NCBI GenBank assembly: GCA_019115145.1
Contig: DXED01000041.1
Coordinates: forward strand, 62,001 to 126,000
Length of the DNA stretch: 64,000 nt
Direction of reading: 5' to 3'
Source: Claveliimonas intestinigallinarum
GTDB lineage: Bacteria; Bacillota; Clostridia; Lachnospirales; Lachnospiraceae
The notes under the pieces are model-generated. The model made no database searches. It was not told where the DNA came from and saw only the letters and a list, made by a program, of their open reading frames with translations. The position numbers and the translations under genes were made by a program. Positions 40,711 to 49,009 of the stretch are shown here, in pieces. Each line of letters starts with the position of its first letter. Position 1 is the first letter of the stretch.

Positions 40711-42012
40711 TTGATCAGGTCTATGATCCGATATATAAAGGGATACCTTCTGATACGTGTGGAGGGATACTCGCCGGAGCGCTTCCTCAACGCCTGCAGC
40801 CATCGGGGGATCGCCCTGTGGGGCCTTCGGTCCGCCGGGGGAGCCTACGAGATGTACATGGCGCTGAAGGATTTCAGAAGAATTAAGGCGCTTGCGAGGA
40901 AGACAGGGACAAAGGTGAGGGTCAAGAGGCGGTATGGCCTTCCTTTTTTTTTACACAGATACCGCAAGCGGAAGCTCTTCTTCGCAGGCGCCTTTCTTGC
41001 GGCGGCTCTGGTGTACGTCCTCTCCCTCTTCATATGGGAGATCGATATCCGGGGCAATTCCAGGAGGACGGATGAAGCGCTCCTTGCGTTCCTGCGGGCT
41101 GAGGACATTCACTGCGGGATGACCGCGGGGAGCGTGGACTGCGAGGAGATCGCCCGCGACCTGCGGGCAGCCTACAGCGATATTGTGTGGGTCTCCGCCT
41201 CTGTGCAGGGGACAAAGCTGGTGATCCAGGTCAAGGAGAACAATCACCTGTCCGCAAAGACCCAGGGGAATCTGCAGGACGCGGGAGAGGCAGGGCAGGG
41301 GGAAGAGGGGACGGACCTGGCGGCGCAGGAGGACTGCACCATCCTGTCCATAGTTACCAGAAAGGGGACGCCCCTTGTCCATGAGGGGGATCAGGTGAAG
41401 AAGGGGGATATCCTCGTGAGCGGCAGGGTGGATCTGAAGGACGATGCGGGGGAGGTGACCGGGTACAGGTACTGTCAGGCCCAGGCGGACATTACAGGGG
41501 AATACCAGATGCCCTACGAGGACACTGTGGCAAGGGAGTACAAAGAGCGCACCTACGAGTACGACAAAGGGAATATCAGGATGCAGGAGGAGTATTTCCT
41601 TCAGGCCGGGAGCTGGACCTTTACCCTCGGATGGCTGAAAAACAGCTACCGGGAGTATGAGTACCATGTGGAGGAGAGACAGCTTATCCTGGGAGAAAAT
41701 TTTTCCCTGCCCGTGTTCATTGGCAAGAGGACCGCAGTGCCCTGTCAGGTCGCCTCGGAGAGCTACACGGACAGCCAGCTTCAGCAGATCCTCAGCAGAC
41801 GCTTTGAGCGGGCCTGCCGGGAGCTGAAAAAAAAGGGACTGGAAATTACAGAGAATGATGTTAAAATATACACAGAGCAAAATGCGGCCTGTGCCAGGGG
41901 TACACTGACTGTGAGGGGGCCTGTGGCGGGGGAAGTCCCCACCCGGATCCTGCCTGATCCCCAGGTGGCAGACCAGACAGAAAGGGAAGACCAGACGAAT
42001 GGGAATGAATGA
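40711..42012 (+). CDS. yqfD: Sporulation protein YqfD
   Basis: 433 residues. An N-terminal soluble domain (IKGYLLIRVEGYSPERFLNAC) is followed by one membrane helix (LFFAGAFLAAALVYVLSLFIW, about 88-108). A large external part follows (IDIRGNSRRTDEALLAFL, WVSASVQGTKLVIQVKEN). This is the normal YqfD layout, with a POTRA/FtsQ-like segment after the helix. It starts at TTG 40711, chosen because GGGAGG (40697-40702) lies eight bases upstream and the N-terminus then matches the family. It overlaps phoH by 14 bases. Confidence 0.92.
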   Translation: MIRSMIRYIKGYLLIRVEGYSPERFLNACSHRGIALWGLRSAGGAYEMYMALKDFRRIKALARKTGTKVRVKRRYGLPFFLHRYRKRKLFFAGAFLAAALVYVLSLFIWEIDIRGNSRRTDEALLAFLRAEDIHCGMTAGSVDCEEIARDLRAAYSDIVWVSASVQGTKLVIQVKENNHLSAKTQGNLQDAGEAGQGEEGTDLAAQEDCTILSIVTRKGTPLVHEGDQVKKGDILVSGRVDLKDDAGEVTGYRYCQAQADITGEYQMPYEDTVAREYKERTYEYDKGNIRMQEEYFLQAGSWTFTLGWLKNSYREYEYHVEERQLILGENFSLPVFIGKRTAVPCQVASESYTDSQLQQILSRRFERACRELKKKGLEITENDVKIYTEQNAACARGTLTVRGPVAGEVPTRILPDPQVADQTEREDQTNGNE

Positions 42013-42997
42013 ACTGACCATCGATATTCCGGCTGAATACCAGATGCATGTGTTCGGCCAGTTTGACAGCTTTGCAAAAAAGATAGAGCGCACTCTCCGG
42101 GTGACGCTGATCCCCCGGGGAGATACGGTGAAGATACTGGGAGAGGAGGGGCAGGCCAATAAGGCCAAAAGTGTTCTCATGCAGCTGACAGAGCTTGCAA
42201 GGAGGGGCAATGAGATCCGGGAACAGAACGTGGACTACACGCTCTCCCTCTCTATGGAGGACCAGGAGGACCGGGTGCTGGAGATTGACAAGGACATGAT
42301 CTGCCACACCCTCCAGGGCAAGCCCATCAAGCCCAAGACCCTGGGCCAGAAAAAATATGTGGATGCCATCCGCCAGAAGATGATCGTCTTCGGGCTGGGG
42401 CCTGCGGGAACAGGAAAGACCTATCTGGCCATGGCCATGGCTATTACGGCATTTAAAAATAATGAGGTGGGCAGGATCATTCTGACCCGGCCGGCCATCG
42501 AGGCGGGAGAGAAGCTGGGCTTTCTGCCCGGTGACCTGCAGAGCAAGATCGACCCCTACCTGCGGCCGCTCTACGATGCCCTGTACCAGATCATGGGGGC
42601 GGAGAGCTTCCTGAAAAATTCAGAGAAGGGGCTCATCGAGGTGGCGCCTCTCGCCTACATGAGAGGACGGACCCTGGACAATGCCTTTATCATACTGGAT
42701 GAGGCCCAGAACACCACGCCGGCCCAGATGAAGATGTTCCTGACCCGCATTGGCTTTGGCTCAAAGGTGGTCATCACCGGGGACGCCACTCAGAAGGATC
42801 TTCCCTCCGGACAGACGTCGGGGCTGGACGTGGCCGTCAATGTAGTGAAGAATATTGACGACATCAGCATCTGCCATCTGACCAGCAGGGACGTGGTGCG
42901 CCATCCCCTTGTACAGAGGATCGTCAAGGCCTACGAGGAGTATGAGTCAAAGGCGGAGTCAAAGAAAAACAGAGGAAGAGACAGAAGGAGAAAATAG
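41999..42997 (+). CDS. phoH: PhoH-family ATPase (YbeZ)
   Basis: 332 residues. A small N-terminal KH-like domain (about 1-100) precedes the ATPase. Walker A is GPAGTGKTYLAMAMA (about 138-146), Walker B FIILDEAQNTTPAQM. The segments RPAIEAGEKLGFLPGDLQSKIDPYLRPLYD and TRIGFGSKVVITGD are family signatures. PhoH/YbeZ works with YbeY in 16S rRNA maturation or RNA quality control. It overlaps yqfD and abuts ybeY. An ATG two codons in (42005) is possible. Confidence 0.96.
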   Translation: MGMNELTIDIPAEYQMHVFGQFDSFAKKIERTLRVTLIPRGDTVKILGEEGQANKAKSVLMQLTELARRGNEIREQNVDYTLSLSMEDQEDRVLEIDKDMICHTLQGKPIKPKTLGQKKYVDAIRQKMIVFGLGPAGTGKTYLAMAMAITAFKNNEVGRIILTRPAIEAGEKLGFLPGDLQSKIDPYLRPLYDALYQIMGAESFLKNSEKGLIEVAPLAYMRGRTLDNAFIILDEAQNTTPAQMKMFLTRIGFGSKVVITGDATQKDLPSGQTSGLDVAVNVVKNIDDISICHLTSRDVVRHPLVQRIVKAYEEYESKAESKKNRGRDRRRK

Positions 42998-43492
42998 ATG
43001 TCACTGTATTTTGAGGAGGAGGGGGCACTGCAGCTGCCCCTTCCCTGTGAAGAACTGGCAAAGAGGGTTATCGATGCGGCCCTGGACTATGTGGGCTGCC
43101 CCTATGAGGCTCAGGTGAACCTGCTCCTTACCACAAATGAGCAGATCCATGAGATGAACCTGCAGTTCCGGGGGATCGACAGGCCCACGGACGTGCTCTC
43201 CTTCCCCATGGTGGAGTACGGGGAGCCGGGAAATTTTGATTTTCTGGAGGAGAGGGAGGACTGCTTTGACCCGGAGAGCGGGGAGCTTGTGCTGGGGGAT
43301 ATCGTGATCTCCAAGGACAAGGTGCTGGAGCAGGCGCAGGCCTACGGCCATTCGGCCGAAAGAGAATTTGCTTTCTTAATCGCCCATTCTGTGTTACACT
43401 TAACAGGATATGACCATATCGGGGAGGATGAGCGCCTCGTTATGGAAAAGAAGCAGAGGGAGATACTGGAACAACTCCAGATTTTACGATAA
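42998..43492 (+). CDS. ybeY: Endoribonuclease YbeY
   Basis: 164 residues. The metal-binding H-x3-H-x5-H motif is HSVLHLTGYDH (three His, Zn2+), preceded by NLQFRGIDRPTDVLSFPM, the standard N-terminal signature. A somewhat acidic insert (FLEEREDCFDPESG) lies in the middle, as in many clostridia. YbeY processes the 16S rRNA 3' end and takes part in ribosome quality control. It begins one base after the phoH stop, and the flippase gene follows 21 bases later. Confidence 0.95.
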   Translation: MSLYFEEEGALQLPLPCEELAKRVIDAALDYVGCPYEAQVNLLLTTNEQIHEMNLQFRGIDRPTDVLSFPMVEYGEPGNFDFLEEREDCFDPESGELVLGDIVISKDKVLEQAQAYGHSAEREFAFLIAHSVLHLTGYDHIGEDERLVMEKKQREILEQLQILR

Positions 43493-43513
43493 GAAAAGAT
43501 ATGGAGCAATATT

Positions 43514-45175
43514 ATGTCTAAGAAAAAAGGAACCAATTTTCTGGCCCAGGGGACCATTCTGGCCGCCGCTGCTATGATCACAAAGGTGGTGGGGCTTGCC
43601 TACCGCATCCCCCTGACCAATATCATGGGCAGCGAGGGAAACGGCTACTACGGCGTTGTCTTCCAGGTGTACAGCCTGGCTCTGATGCTCACGTCCTACA
43701 GCCTTCCCATGGCGGTGTCCAAGCTGGTGTCAGCCAGGGTGGCTACAGGACAGTACAAGAACGCCTACCGGGTGTTCCAGGGGGCCATGGTGTTTGCCCT
43801 GGTGGCCGGGGGCGTGGTGACAGCCATTGTGTTCTTCGGCGCCGGATTTATCTCCACAGATATACTGAAGATGGGGATGAGCGTCTACGCCCTGCGGGTG
43901 CTGGCGCCCTGTATCCTGATCGTAGCGTTCCTGGGAGTCCTGCGGGGGTTTTTCCAGGGCTACGGGACCATGATACCGACAGCGGTCTCCCAGGTCATTG
44001 AGCAGCTCATCAATGCCATTGTCAGCGTTGTGGGAGCCTACCTTCTGATGCAGACAGGGCGGGCCATGGCAAGCGGCGAGGACAAGGAGATGTACGGCGC
44101 TGCCTTTGCGGCTGCCGGCGGAACGCTGGGTACGGTCATCGGCGCGCTGACAGCGCTTCTCTTCCTGGTGTTTGTGTTTGCGGCCTACAAGACAAGGCTG
44201 AAAAGGCAGATGAGGCGGGACAGGACCAGACGGCTGGAGAGCCGGGGGCAGGTGTACAAGGTGCTGCTCTTTACCATCGCGCCTGTCATCCTGAGCGCCA
44301 CAGTCTACAATATCAGCAACATTGTGGACCAGACCATGTTTTCCAATATCATGTCCGCTCAGGGGATGGCGGAGAGAGAGTACTCCTCTCTCCTGGGCAT
44401 GCTGAACGGCCAGTATGATACTATGACCAACATCCCCCTAAGCGTGTCCAGCGCCCTGGCGTCATCCTTTATCCCCAGCCTGGTGGCCACCATCCAGACC
44501 GGGAACCGCAGGCAGATCCACAGCAAGATCAACATGGTGTCCCGGTTCAACATGATGATCGCCATTCCCTGCGCAGCCGGTTTTATCGCTCTGGCAGGGC
44601 CCCTTCTGGACCTTTTGTACTTTACGCAGGACAATGCCATCCCGGCTCTGATGCTGCGGATCGGCGGCATTTCCGTGGTATTCTTCTGTCTGTCCACAGT
44701 GACCAACGCGGCATTGCAGGGACTGGACGAGATGGGGAAGCCTGTGAAGAACGCGGCCATTTCCCTTGTGATCCACGTGGCAGCCCTGTTTATTATGCTT
44801 GTTGTCTTTAAGTGGGGGATCTACTCTATCCCGGTCAGCAAGATCATATTCGCGGCGTCCATCTGTATCCTGAACGCCCACGACCTGCGGGAGACCTGCG
44901 GGTATGTGCAGGAGCAGAAGCAGACCTTTGTGATCCCGGCCATCGCGGCTGTGATCATGAGTATCGTCTCTCTCCTTGTACACCTGCTCGGGGTGCTGTT
45001 CATCGGCGAGATGCCGGCCACTGTGCTGGCGGTGATCGCGGCTGTGGTCGTCTACGGCATCAGCCTGGTGGGGCTGGGAGGCATTACAGAGGAGGAGCTG
45101 CTTGCTGCCCCCAAGGGAGCCACCCTTGTCACCGTCTGCAGGAAGCTGCATCTGATCAGGGGCAGATACCGCTAG
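43514..45175 (+). CDS. spoVB: SpoVB/MurJ-like polysaccharide flippase (MVF family)
   Basis: 553 residues with about 14 membrane helices. It starts GTILAAAAMITKVVGLAYRIPLTNIMGSEGNGYYG, the SpoVB/PST signature. ISNIVDQTMFSNIM, SRFNMMIAIPCAAGF and TVTNAALQGLDEMGKP follow in the second half. The family flips lipid-linked precursors: spore cortex in SpoVB, cell wall in MurJ/AmJ, polysaccharide in Wzx. It follows ybeY closely, so it probably belongs to the same transcript. The link to sporulation is suggested by yqfCD upstream. Confidence 0.9.
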   Translation: MSKKKGTNFLAQGTILAAAAMITKVVGLAYRIPLTNIMGSEGNGYYGVVFQVYSLALMLTSYSLPMAVSKLVSARVATGQYKNAYRVFQGAMVFALVAGGVVTAIVFFGAGFISTDILKMGMSVYALRVLAPCILIVAFLGVLRGFFQGYGTMIPTAVSQVIEQLINAIVSVVGAYLLMQTGRAMASGEDKEMYGAAFAAAGGTLGTVIGALTALLFLVFVFAAYKTRLKRQMRRDRTRRLESRGQVYKVLLFTIAPVILSATVYNISNIVDQTMFSNIMSAQGMAEREYSSLLGMLNGQYDTMTNIPLSVSSALASSFIPSLVATIQTGNRRQIHSKINMVSRFNMMIAIPCAAGFIALAGPLLDLLYFTQDNAIPALMLRIGGISVVFFCLSTVTNAALQGLDEMGKPVKNAAISLVIHVAALFIMLVVFKWGIYSIPVSKIIFAASICILNAHDLRETCGYVQEQKQTFVIPAIAAVIMSIVSLLVHLLGVLFIGEMPATVLAVIAAVVVYGISLVGLGGITEEELLAAPKGATLVTVCRKLHLIRGRYR

Positions 45176-45232
45176 GCTGTGTATAAATTGTGGAAAATAT
45201 GCCGATACTTTACTAAAAAAGGAGTTGTCCTT

Positions 45233-45637
45233 ATGAAGAAAAAGTTGAGTATCGGTTTTTTCACTGCCGCCCTGGCGGCCTTCATTGTGCTGGCCGCCGC
45301 TTATCATTTCACCTACGAGAGGGCGGTGGAGCGGGCCCGGGAAGAGGTGGCCCTCTCCGGGCAGGAGGAAGAGAAGACGGAGGAAGGGCAGAGCGGACAG
45401 GCCGTGACCACGGAGGGGGATGCGGTCAAGGGAGACGCTGCCACAGAGGACGCCTACTATCTGATGGAGGTCAACGGGTATGTGGTGGTATTCCTGAGCG
45501 ACAAGAAGACAGCCTACGACTACACAAGCATTGAGGTGTCCTCCCTTCCCGCCACTTTGCAGAATGAGATCAAGAACGGAAAATACATCGAGAGCACGGA
45601 GCTCCTGTACAGCTTCCTTGAGAGCTACTCCAGCTAG
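45233..45637 (+). CDS. BofC-like C-terminal-domain membrane protein
   Basis: 134 residues. A short basic N-terminus and one membrane helix (IGFFTAALAAFIVLAAAYHFT, about 6-27) form a signal anchor. A charged, low-complexity linker (45-75) leads to a C-terminal domain YYLMEVNGYVVVFLSDKKTAYDYTSIEVSSLP...ELYSFLESYSS. This resembles the bypass-of-forespore C terminal domain, which in Bacillus inhibits SpoIVB signalling. The N-terminal BofC domain is missing. ATG 45233 follows AAAAGGAGT; the frame is open further upstream but without a ribosome site. Confidence 0.7.
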   Translation: MKKKLSIGFFTAALAAFIVLAAAYHFTYERAVERAREEVALSGQEEEKTEEGQSGQAVTTEGDAVKGDAATEDAYYLMEVNGYVVVFLSDKKTAYDYTSIEVSSLPATLQNEIKNGKYIESTELLYSFLESYSS

Positions 45638-45759
45638 GGACTATTCCCGCAGAAGGGCGGCTCCGGCTGAGAGCGATTTCGGTCAAAGGCTGCTTCAGAC
45701 AGGGACGCGGGCCTTCGAATTCTAAGAACATACAGAGGAAGAAATCAGAGGAAAAAGAA

Positions 45760-45981
45760 ATGGATGAAAAAAAGATAAAAAGGATCAACGAGCTCTACCA
45801 CAAGTCCAAGGCAGAGGGGCTCACTGACGCGGAGAAGAAGGAGCAGCAGCTCCTGCGGCAGGAGTACATCGCGTCCGTGCGGGAGAACCTGCGGGGACAG
45901 CTCAACAATATTTCCATACAGGAAAAGGACGGTTCCATCACGGACCTGGGGAAAAAGTATGGACGGAAAAAAGGAAATTAG
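45760..45981 (+). CDS. DUF896 (YnzC/UPF0291) small protein
   Basis: 73 residues. IKRINELYHKSKAEGLTDAEKKEQQLLRQEYI then NLRGQLNNISIQEKDGS is the DUF896 signature. Bacillus YnzC is a small SOS-operon protein of unknown function. The last 23 bases overlap the cyclo-ligase gene in another frame, indicating coupling. The upstream 122 bases (45638-45759) hold no gene that I can support. Confidence 0.92.
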   Translation: MDEKKIKRINELYHKSKAEGLTDAEKKEQQLLRQEYIASVRENLRGQLNNISIQEKDGSITDLGKKYGRKKGN

Positions 45982-46519
45982 GCGGCGGCTCCTGGGACTG
46001 CGGGAGAAGCTGGATGGGCAGGAGTGGCAGGAGAGGACGCAGGCGGCCTTCCGGAGGGCCGTGTCCCATTCCTGGTTTCAGGCGGCGAAGACCATCTACT
46101 GCTATGTGGATTTCCGGGGAGAGACAGGGACGAGGGCCATTATGGAGAGGGCCTGGGAGCTGGGAAAGGCGGTGGCTGTCCCCAGGACCTGCGGGGAGGA
46201 GATGGACTTTTTCTACATCCGCTCCCTGGAGGAGACGGCCCCCGGTAATTTCGGCGTCAGGGAGCCGGATCCGGAGAGATGCAAGGTGGCGGATGGCCGG
46301 GACGGCCTGGTGATCCTTCCGGGCAGCGCCTTTGATCTGAGGGGGCACAGGATCGGCTACGGGAAGGGCTACTACGACAGGTATCTGGAGGCTCATCCGG
46401 GGCTTTTGACCATGGCCCTGGCCTTTGACTTCCAGGTGCTTGAGGAGATCCCCCACGAGCCACACGACAGGAGGGCCCAGGTGATCGTCACCGACAGGCG
46501 GACCGTGGAGGTCAGATAA
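45959..46519 (+). CDS. 5-formyltetrahydrofolate cyclo-ligase
   Basis: 186 residues. ATP-dependent conversion of 5-formyl-THF (folinate) to 5,10-methenyl-THF, a salvage and storage step of folate one-carbon metabolism. It begins KKEIRRRLLGLREKL; EMDFFYIRS and PGNFGVREPDPERC lie mid-protein. LVILPGSAFDLRGHRIGYGKGYYDRYL is the family signature including the GYGKGYYDR phosphate-binding loop. It overlaps the DUF896 gene by 23 bases. It complements fhs elsewhere in the window. Confidence 0.94.
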   Translation: MDGKKEIRRRLLGLREKLDGQEWQERTQAAFRRAVSHSWFQAAKTIYCYVDFRGETGTRAIMERAWELGKAVAVPRTCGEEMDFFYIRSLEETAPGNFGVREPDPERCKVADGRDGLVILPGSAFDLRGHRIGYGKGYYDRYLEAHPGLLTMALAFDFQVLEEIPHEPHDRRAQVIVTDRRTVEVR

Positions 46520-46586
46520 AAGAGGCGGGTAAGAGAGCAGACAGACTGTACAGAAATATGATTGTGAAAAAGGAGATGCAGGACAA

Positions 46587-46769
46587 ATGATGAGGAAACT
46601 TCCGGGAGACCCGGTGCTGATGCTGGGCGTGGTGAACACAAAGCTGAGAGATTTCTACAGAGATCTGGATGACCTCTGCGATGACATGCAGGTGGACAAG
46701 GCGGAGATCACCAAAACCCTGAAGGGGATTGACTACGAATACGACAGAGCCAGAAATCAGTTTATATAG
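46587..46769 (+). CDS. DUF4250 small protein
   Basis: 60 residues: LPGDPVLMLGVVNTKLRDFYRDLDDLCDDM then DKAEITKTLKGIDYEYDRARNQFI. This matches the DUF4250 family of short clostridial proteins of unknown function. AAAGGAGATGC lies before the first of two adjacent ATG codons. A hairpin follows at 46792. It is probably the last gene of the run beginning at yqfC or DUF896. Confidence 0.85.
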   Translation: MMRKLPGDPVLMLGVVNTKLRDFYRDLDDLCDDMQVDKAEITKTLKGIDYEYDRARNQFI

Positions 46770-46791
46770 TTTATAAATAAGGATGTGATAG

Positions 46792-46817
46792 AAGGATGCC
46801 TGCGAGGCATCCTTTAT
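46792..46817 (+). terminator. Terminator between DUF4250 and the convergent Fic-like gene
   Basis: AAGGATGCC (46792-46800) pairs perfectly with GGCATCCTT (46806-46814), 5-base loop, followed by TTATTT. Its 3' arm touches the stop of the minus-strand Fic-like gene, so it may serve both. Confidence 0.8.
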
Positions 46818-47200
46818 TTCATGCTTTTGAAGCCGTCCAGGCACTCGTTGTATAGAAATTCTTTTAACTCTTCAGCTCTTGTGTCATCCTCATAGTAGGA
46901 GACGAGCAGGGTGAAGAACTTCTCCAGCCGATCCTGGGAGACGGACAATACGCCGCAGCCGTGCTGGATAAGGAGCTTGTTGGCCGCAAGCATGGCAATC
47001 CGCTTGTTGCCGTCATAGAAAAGCTGGCTTTTTGTCAGATACAGCATAAGGTCCAGCGCCCTCTCAGTCCACTCTCTGTCAGAGGACAGGATGCTGCTGA
47101 TAGCTTCCAGGTTAGCGGACTTCCAGATGTAATCAACGAGATTTCTCTTTGCCCAGAAGACGTTCTCTTCCTGGGTCATGGAATATTTCTTTTCGAACAT
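46814..47200 (-). CDS. Fic-like protein with the catalytic histidine replaced
   Basis: 128 residues. The core fold is recognisable (EENVFWAKRNLVDYIWKSANLE; ALDLMLYLTKSQLFYDGNKRIAMLAANKLLI). The Fic motif H-P-F-x-x-G-N-x-R is Q59-L-F-Y-D-G-N-K-R67: the histidine that activates target hydroxyls is Gln, while the phosphate-binding G-N-K-R is intact. It is short for a Fic enzyme (usually 180 or more). ATG 47200 has GGAGG nine bases upstream on the minus strand; the frame is open further but without a ribosome site. It may be an inactive relative or use other chemistry. The gene is AT-rich and probably acquired. Confidence 0.75.
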   Translation of the reverse strand: MFEKKYSMTQEENVFWAKRNLVDYIWKSANLEAISSILSSDREWTERALDLMLYLTKSQLFYDGNKRIAMLAANKLLIQHGCGVLSVSQDRLEKFFTLLVSYYEDDTRAEELKEFLYNECLDGFKSMK

Positions 47201-47384
47201 ATCCGTATTTCCTCCATAAAAAACATACCGGATGCAGGGGGAGAAAGCAACTGCCAAATTCCCGGGTAGCACTTTTTTTAAAAAACATAGTACATATTTG
47301 TGTAAAATAAACAAAAATATAGATTTTTCCTGTTTTTAGATGTATATATATGATAGACACATCGTGAACAGCAGTGCTTTTGGA

Positions 47385-47402
47385 CTGAAGGCCTCCCTTC
47401 AG
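47385..47402 (+). repeat. Hairpin just upstream of the ABC exporter
   Basis: CTGAAGG (47385-47391) pairs with CCTTCAG (47396-47402), 4-base loop, 22 bases before the first permease ATG. There is no T-run. It may be an operator or leader structure. The rest of 47201-47424 is AT-rich and empty. Confidence 0.4.
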
Positions 47403-47424
47403 CCCGGGATGGGGATGAGATAGT

Positions 47425-48936
47425 ATGAATATATTAAAACGCTCTCTGTTATACATAAAAAGGAAGAAAAATAACCTGATACTTTTGGTTATCCTGACCA
47501 TCCTGAGTTTCATAGCGCTTCTCAGTATAGCTGTATTCCGGGGCTCTCAGGAAGCCCAGAAGGATATCCGCGAGTCGCTGGGTGCTTCATTCAAAATGAC
47601 TGCAATAATAAATGAAGATCCAGCATATCGGGAAGTTACTACCTTGCCTAATGGAGGAACTATCACTTCATATAAAGGACCATTGATTGATGATCAAATG
47701 ATCCAAAAAATAATGGGGCATGAGGGTGTTGTCAATTATTCGGTTGATAACAATTGGATGCCTATGTATATTGAGGATATTTCCCTTTTCCCAGGGCTGT
47801 ATGCCAATATTATACAGCAGACCAACACAGATCCCCGATACGCAGCAGACCTGACTGAAGAAGAAAAAAATTTCAATGTGATAAAGGCGAATACAACGGA
47901 TTTATATGGCTGTACAGACAGTTCTCTCCACCATTATTTCCAGACCGGCAGCTTTGAACTCTGCGCCGGCAGGCCGATCAGCGAGCAGGACAAAGGCGTC
48001 GTCCTGATATCTGACAAGCTGGCCGAAAAAAACAATATCAAACTGGGAGACATCCTAAAGGCAGAAATGCGGGAATGTCTGTACCTGTATGACGGCTCTG
48101 CTGATAGAAATCTGGGGCAGCCGCTTGATCTGGAAGTAATAGGCTTTTTCCATGTAAATAGCTCCCAGGCTGTCAACCAGTATACGCCAGAAGGTGAAAT
48201 AGCCGATAACATGATGTTTGCAGGTATATCGGATATCAAAACGCTTGATGAATACGGGGGCTATAACACAGAATATGATAAAGTGACCTTTTTTGTACAG
48301 GACCCGAAAGAGCTGGACTCTGTCATCAAAGATGTGGAGGACGACAGCAGCATCGACTGGGCTGGTTTTTATGTGAAGGAGGACGACACCCTTTACAGGG
48401 ATGCCTTGAGTCCATTGAAAAACATGAATATTTTCCTTACTGTACTCATTGCTGCCACCTTCATAATAGCATTTCTGACATTTTACATCCTCCTCACGAT
48501 CCGGGTGAAGGACAGAAAGCATGAGATAGGGATTTACCTTTCCGTTGGCATATCAAAGAAGAATATCTTACTGCAATTGCTGGTGGAGTGCATGCTTATC
48601 ATGTCTGCGGCGTATATCATAGCGGGAGCGGCATCTGTGAGGCTGGCGGACAGCACCGGTGACTTCCTTCTGACTGCATTTACACCAGAAGCAGAAGAGG
48701 CGGAAGAAATCTCTGAGCAGGATGTGTTGGAGCAGAGCAGAAACGGAACAGTGGGAGAGCTTTTCTCGATCAAGGAAACGTCCGGAACGCCGGAAAACAT
48801 CAACAGCAGTCTGTCTCTGCCTATTGTGGCCGGACTTTATTTGGTGCTGAGTCTGATACTTCTGGCCGCAGTCTCAATTTCATCACGGCCAATTTTACAT
48901 ATGAAGCCAGTTGATATATTTCAAGACTACTATTGA
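47425..48936 (+). CDS. FtsX/MacB-type ABC exporter permease 1
   Basis: 503 residues. A basic start MNILKRSLLYIKRKKNN leads into membrane helix 1 (LILLVILTILSFIALLSIAVF, about 18-38). A large external MacB-like domain (about 40-330) follows, then three helices near 335-357, 385-405 and 470-490 (FLTVLIAATFIIAFLTFYILL; VKDRKHEIGIYLSVGISKKNILLQLL is the FtsX coupling helix). With the next two genes it makes an MacB/SalY-like exporter. In Firmicutes these mostly confer resistance to peptide antibiotics or export signals. The gene is clearly AT-richer than the flanking core genes. Confidence 0.9.
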   Translation: MNILKRSLLYIKRKKNNLILLVILTILSFIALLSIAVFRGSQEAQKDIRESLGASFKMTAIINEDPAYREVTTLPNGGTITSYKGPLIDDQMIQKIMGHEGVVNYSVDNNWMPMYIEDISLFPGLYANIIQQTNTDPRYAADLTEEEKNFNVIKANTTDLYGCTDSSLHHYFQTGSFELCAGRPISEQDKGVVLISDKLAEKNNIKLGDILKAEMRECLYLYDGSADRNLGQPLDLEVIGFFHVNSSQAVNQYTPEGEIADNMMFAGISDIKTLDEYGGYNTEYDKVTFFVQDPKELDSVIKDVEDDSSIDWAGFYVKEDDTLYRDALSPLKNMNIFLTVLIAATFIIAFLTFYILLTIRVKDRKHEIGIYLSVGISKKNILLQLLVECMLIMSAAYIIAGAASVRLADSTGDFLLTAFTPEAEEAEEISEQDVLEQSRNGTVGELFSIKETSGTPENINSSLSLPIVAGLYLVLSLILLAAVSISSRPILHMKPVDIFQDYY

Positions 48937-49009
48937 CATGGGACAAGTAGAAACGGCAGACAACAGAGGAAGCTGATATGTTGTCCGGATCATAACCAGA
49001 GGGAGGGGC

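Noticed and set aside
47201..47314. N-terminal extension of the Fic-like protein (38 more residues)
   Set aside because: The extension lacks a ribosome site and is AT-rich intergenic DNA; ATG 47200 has GGAGG at good distance.
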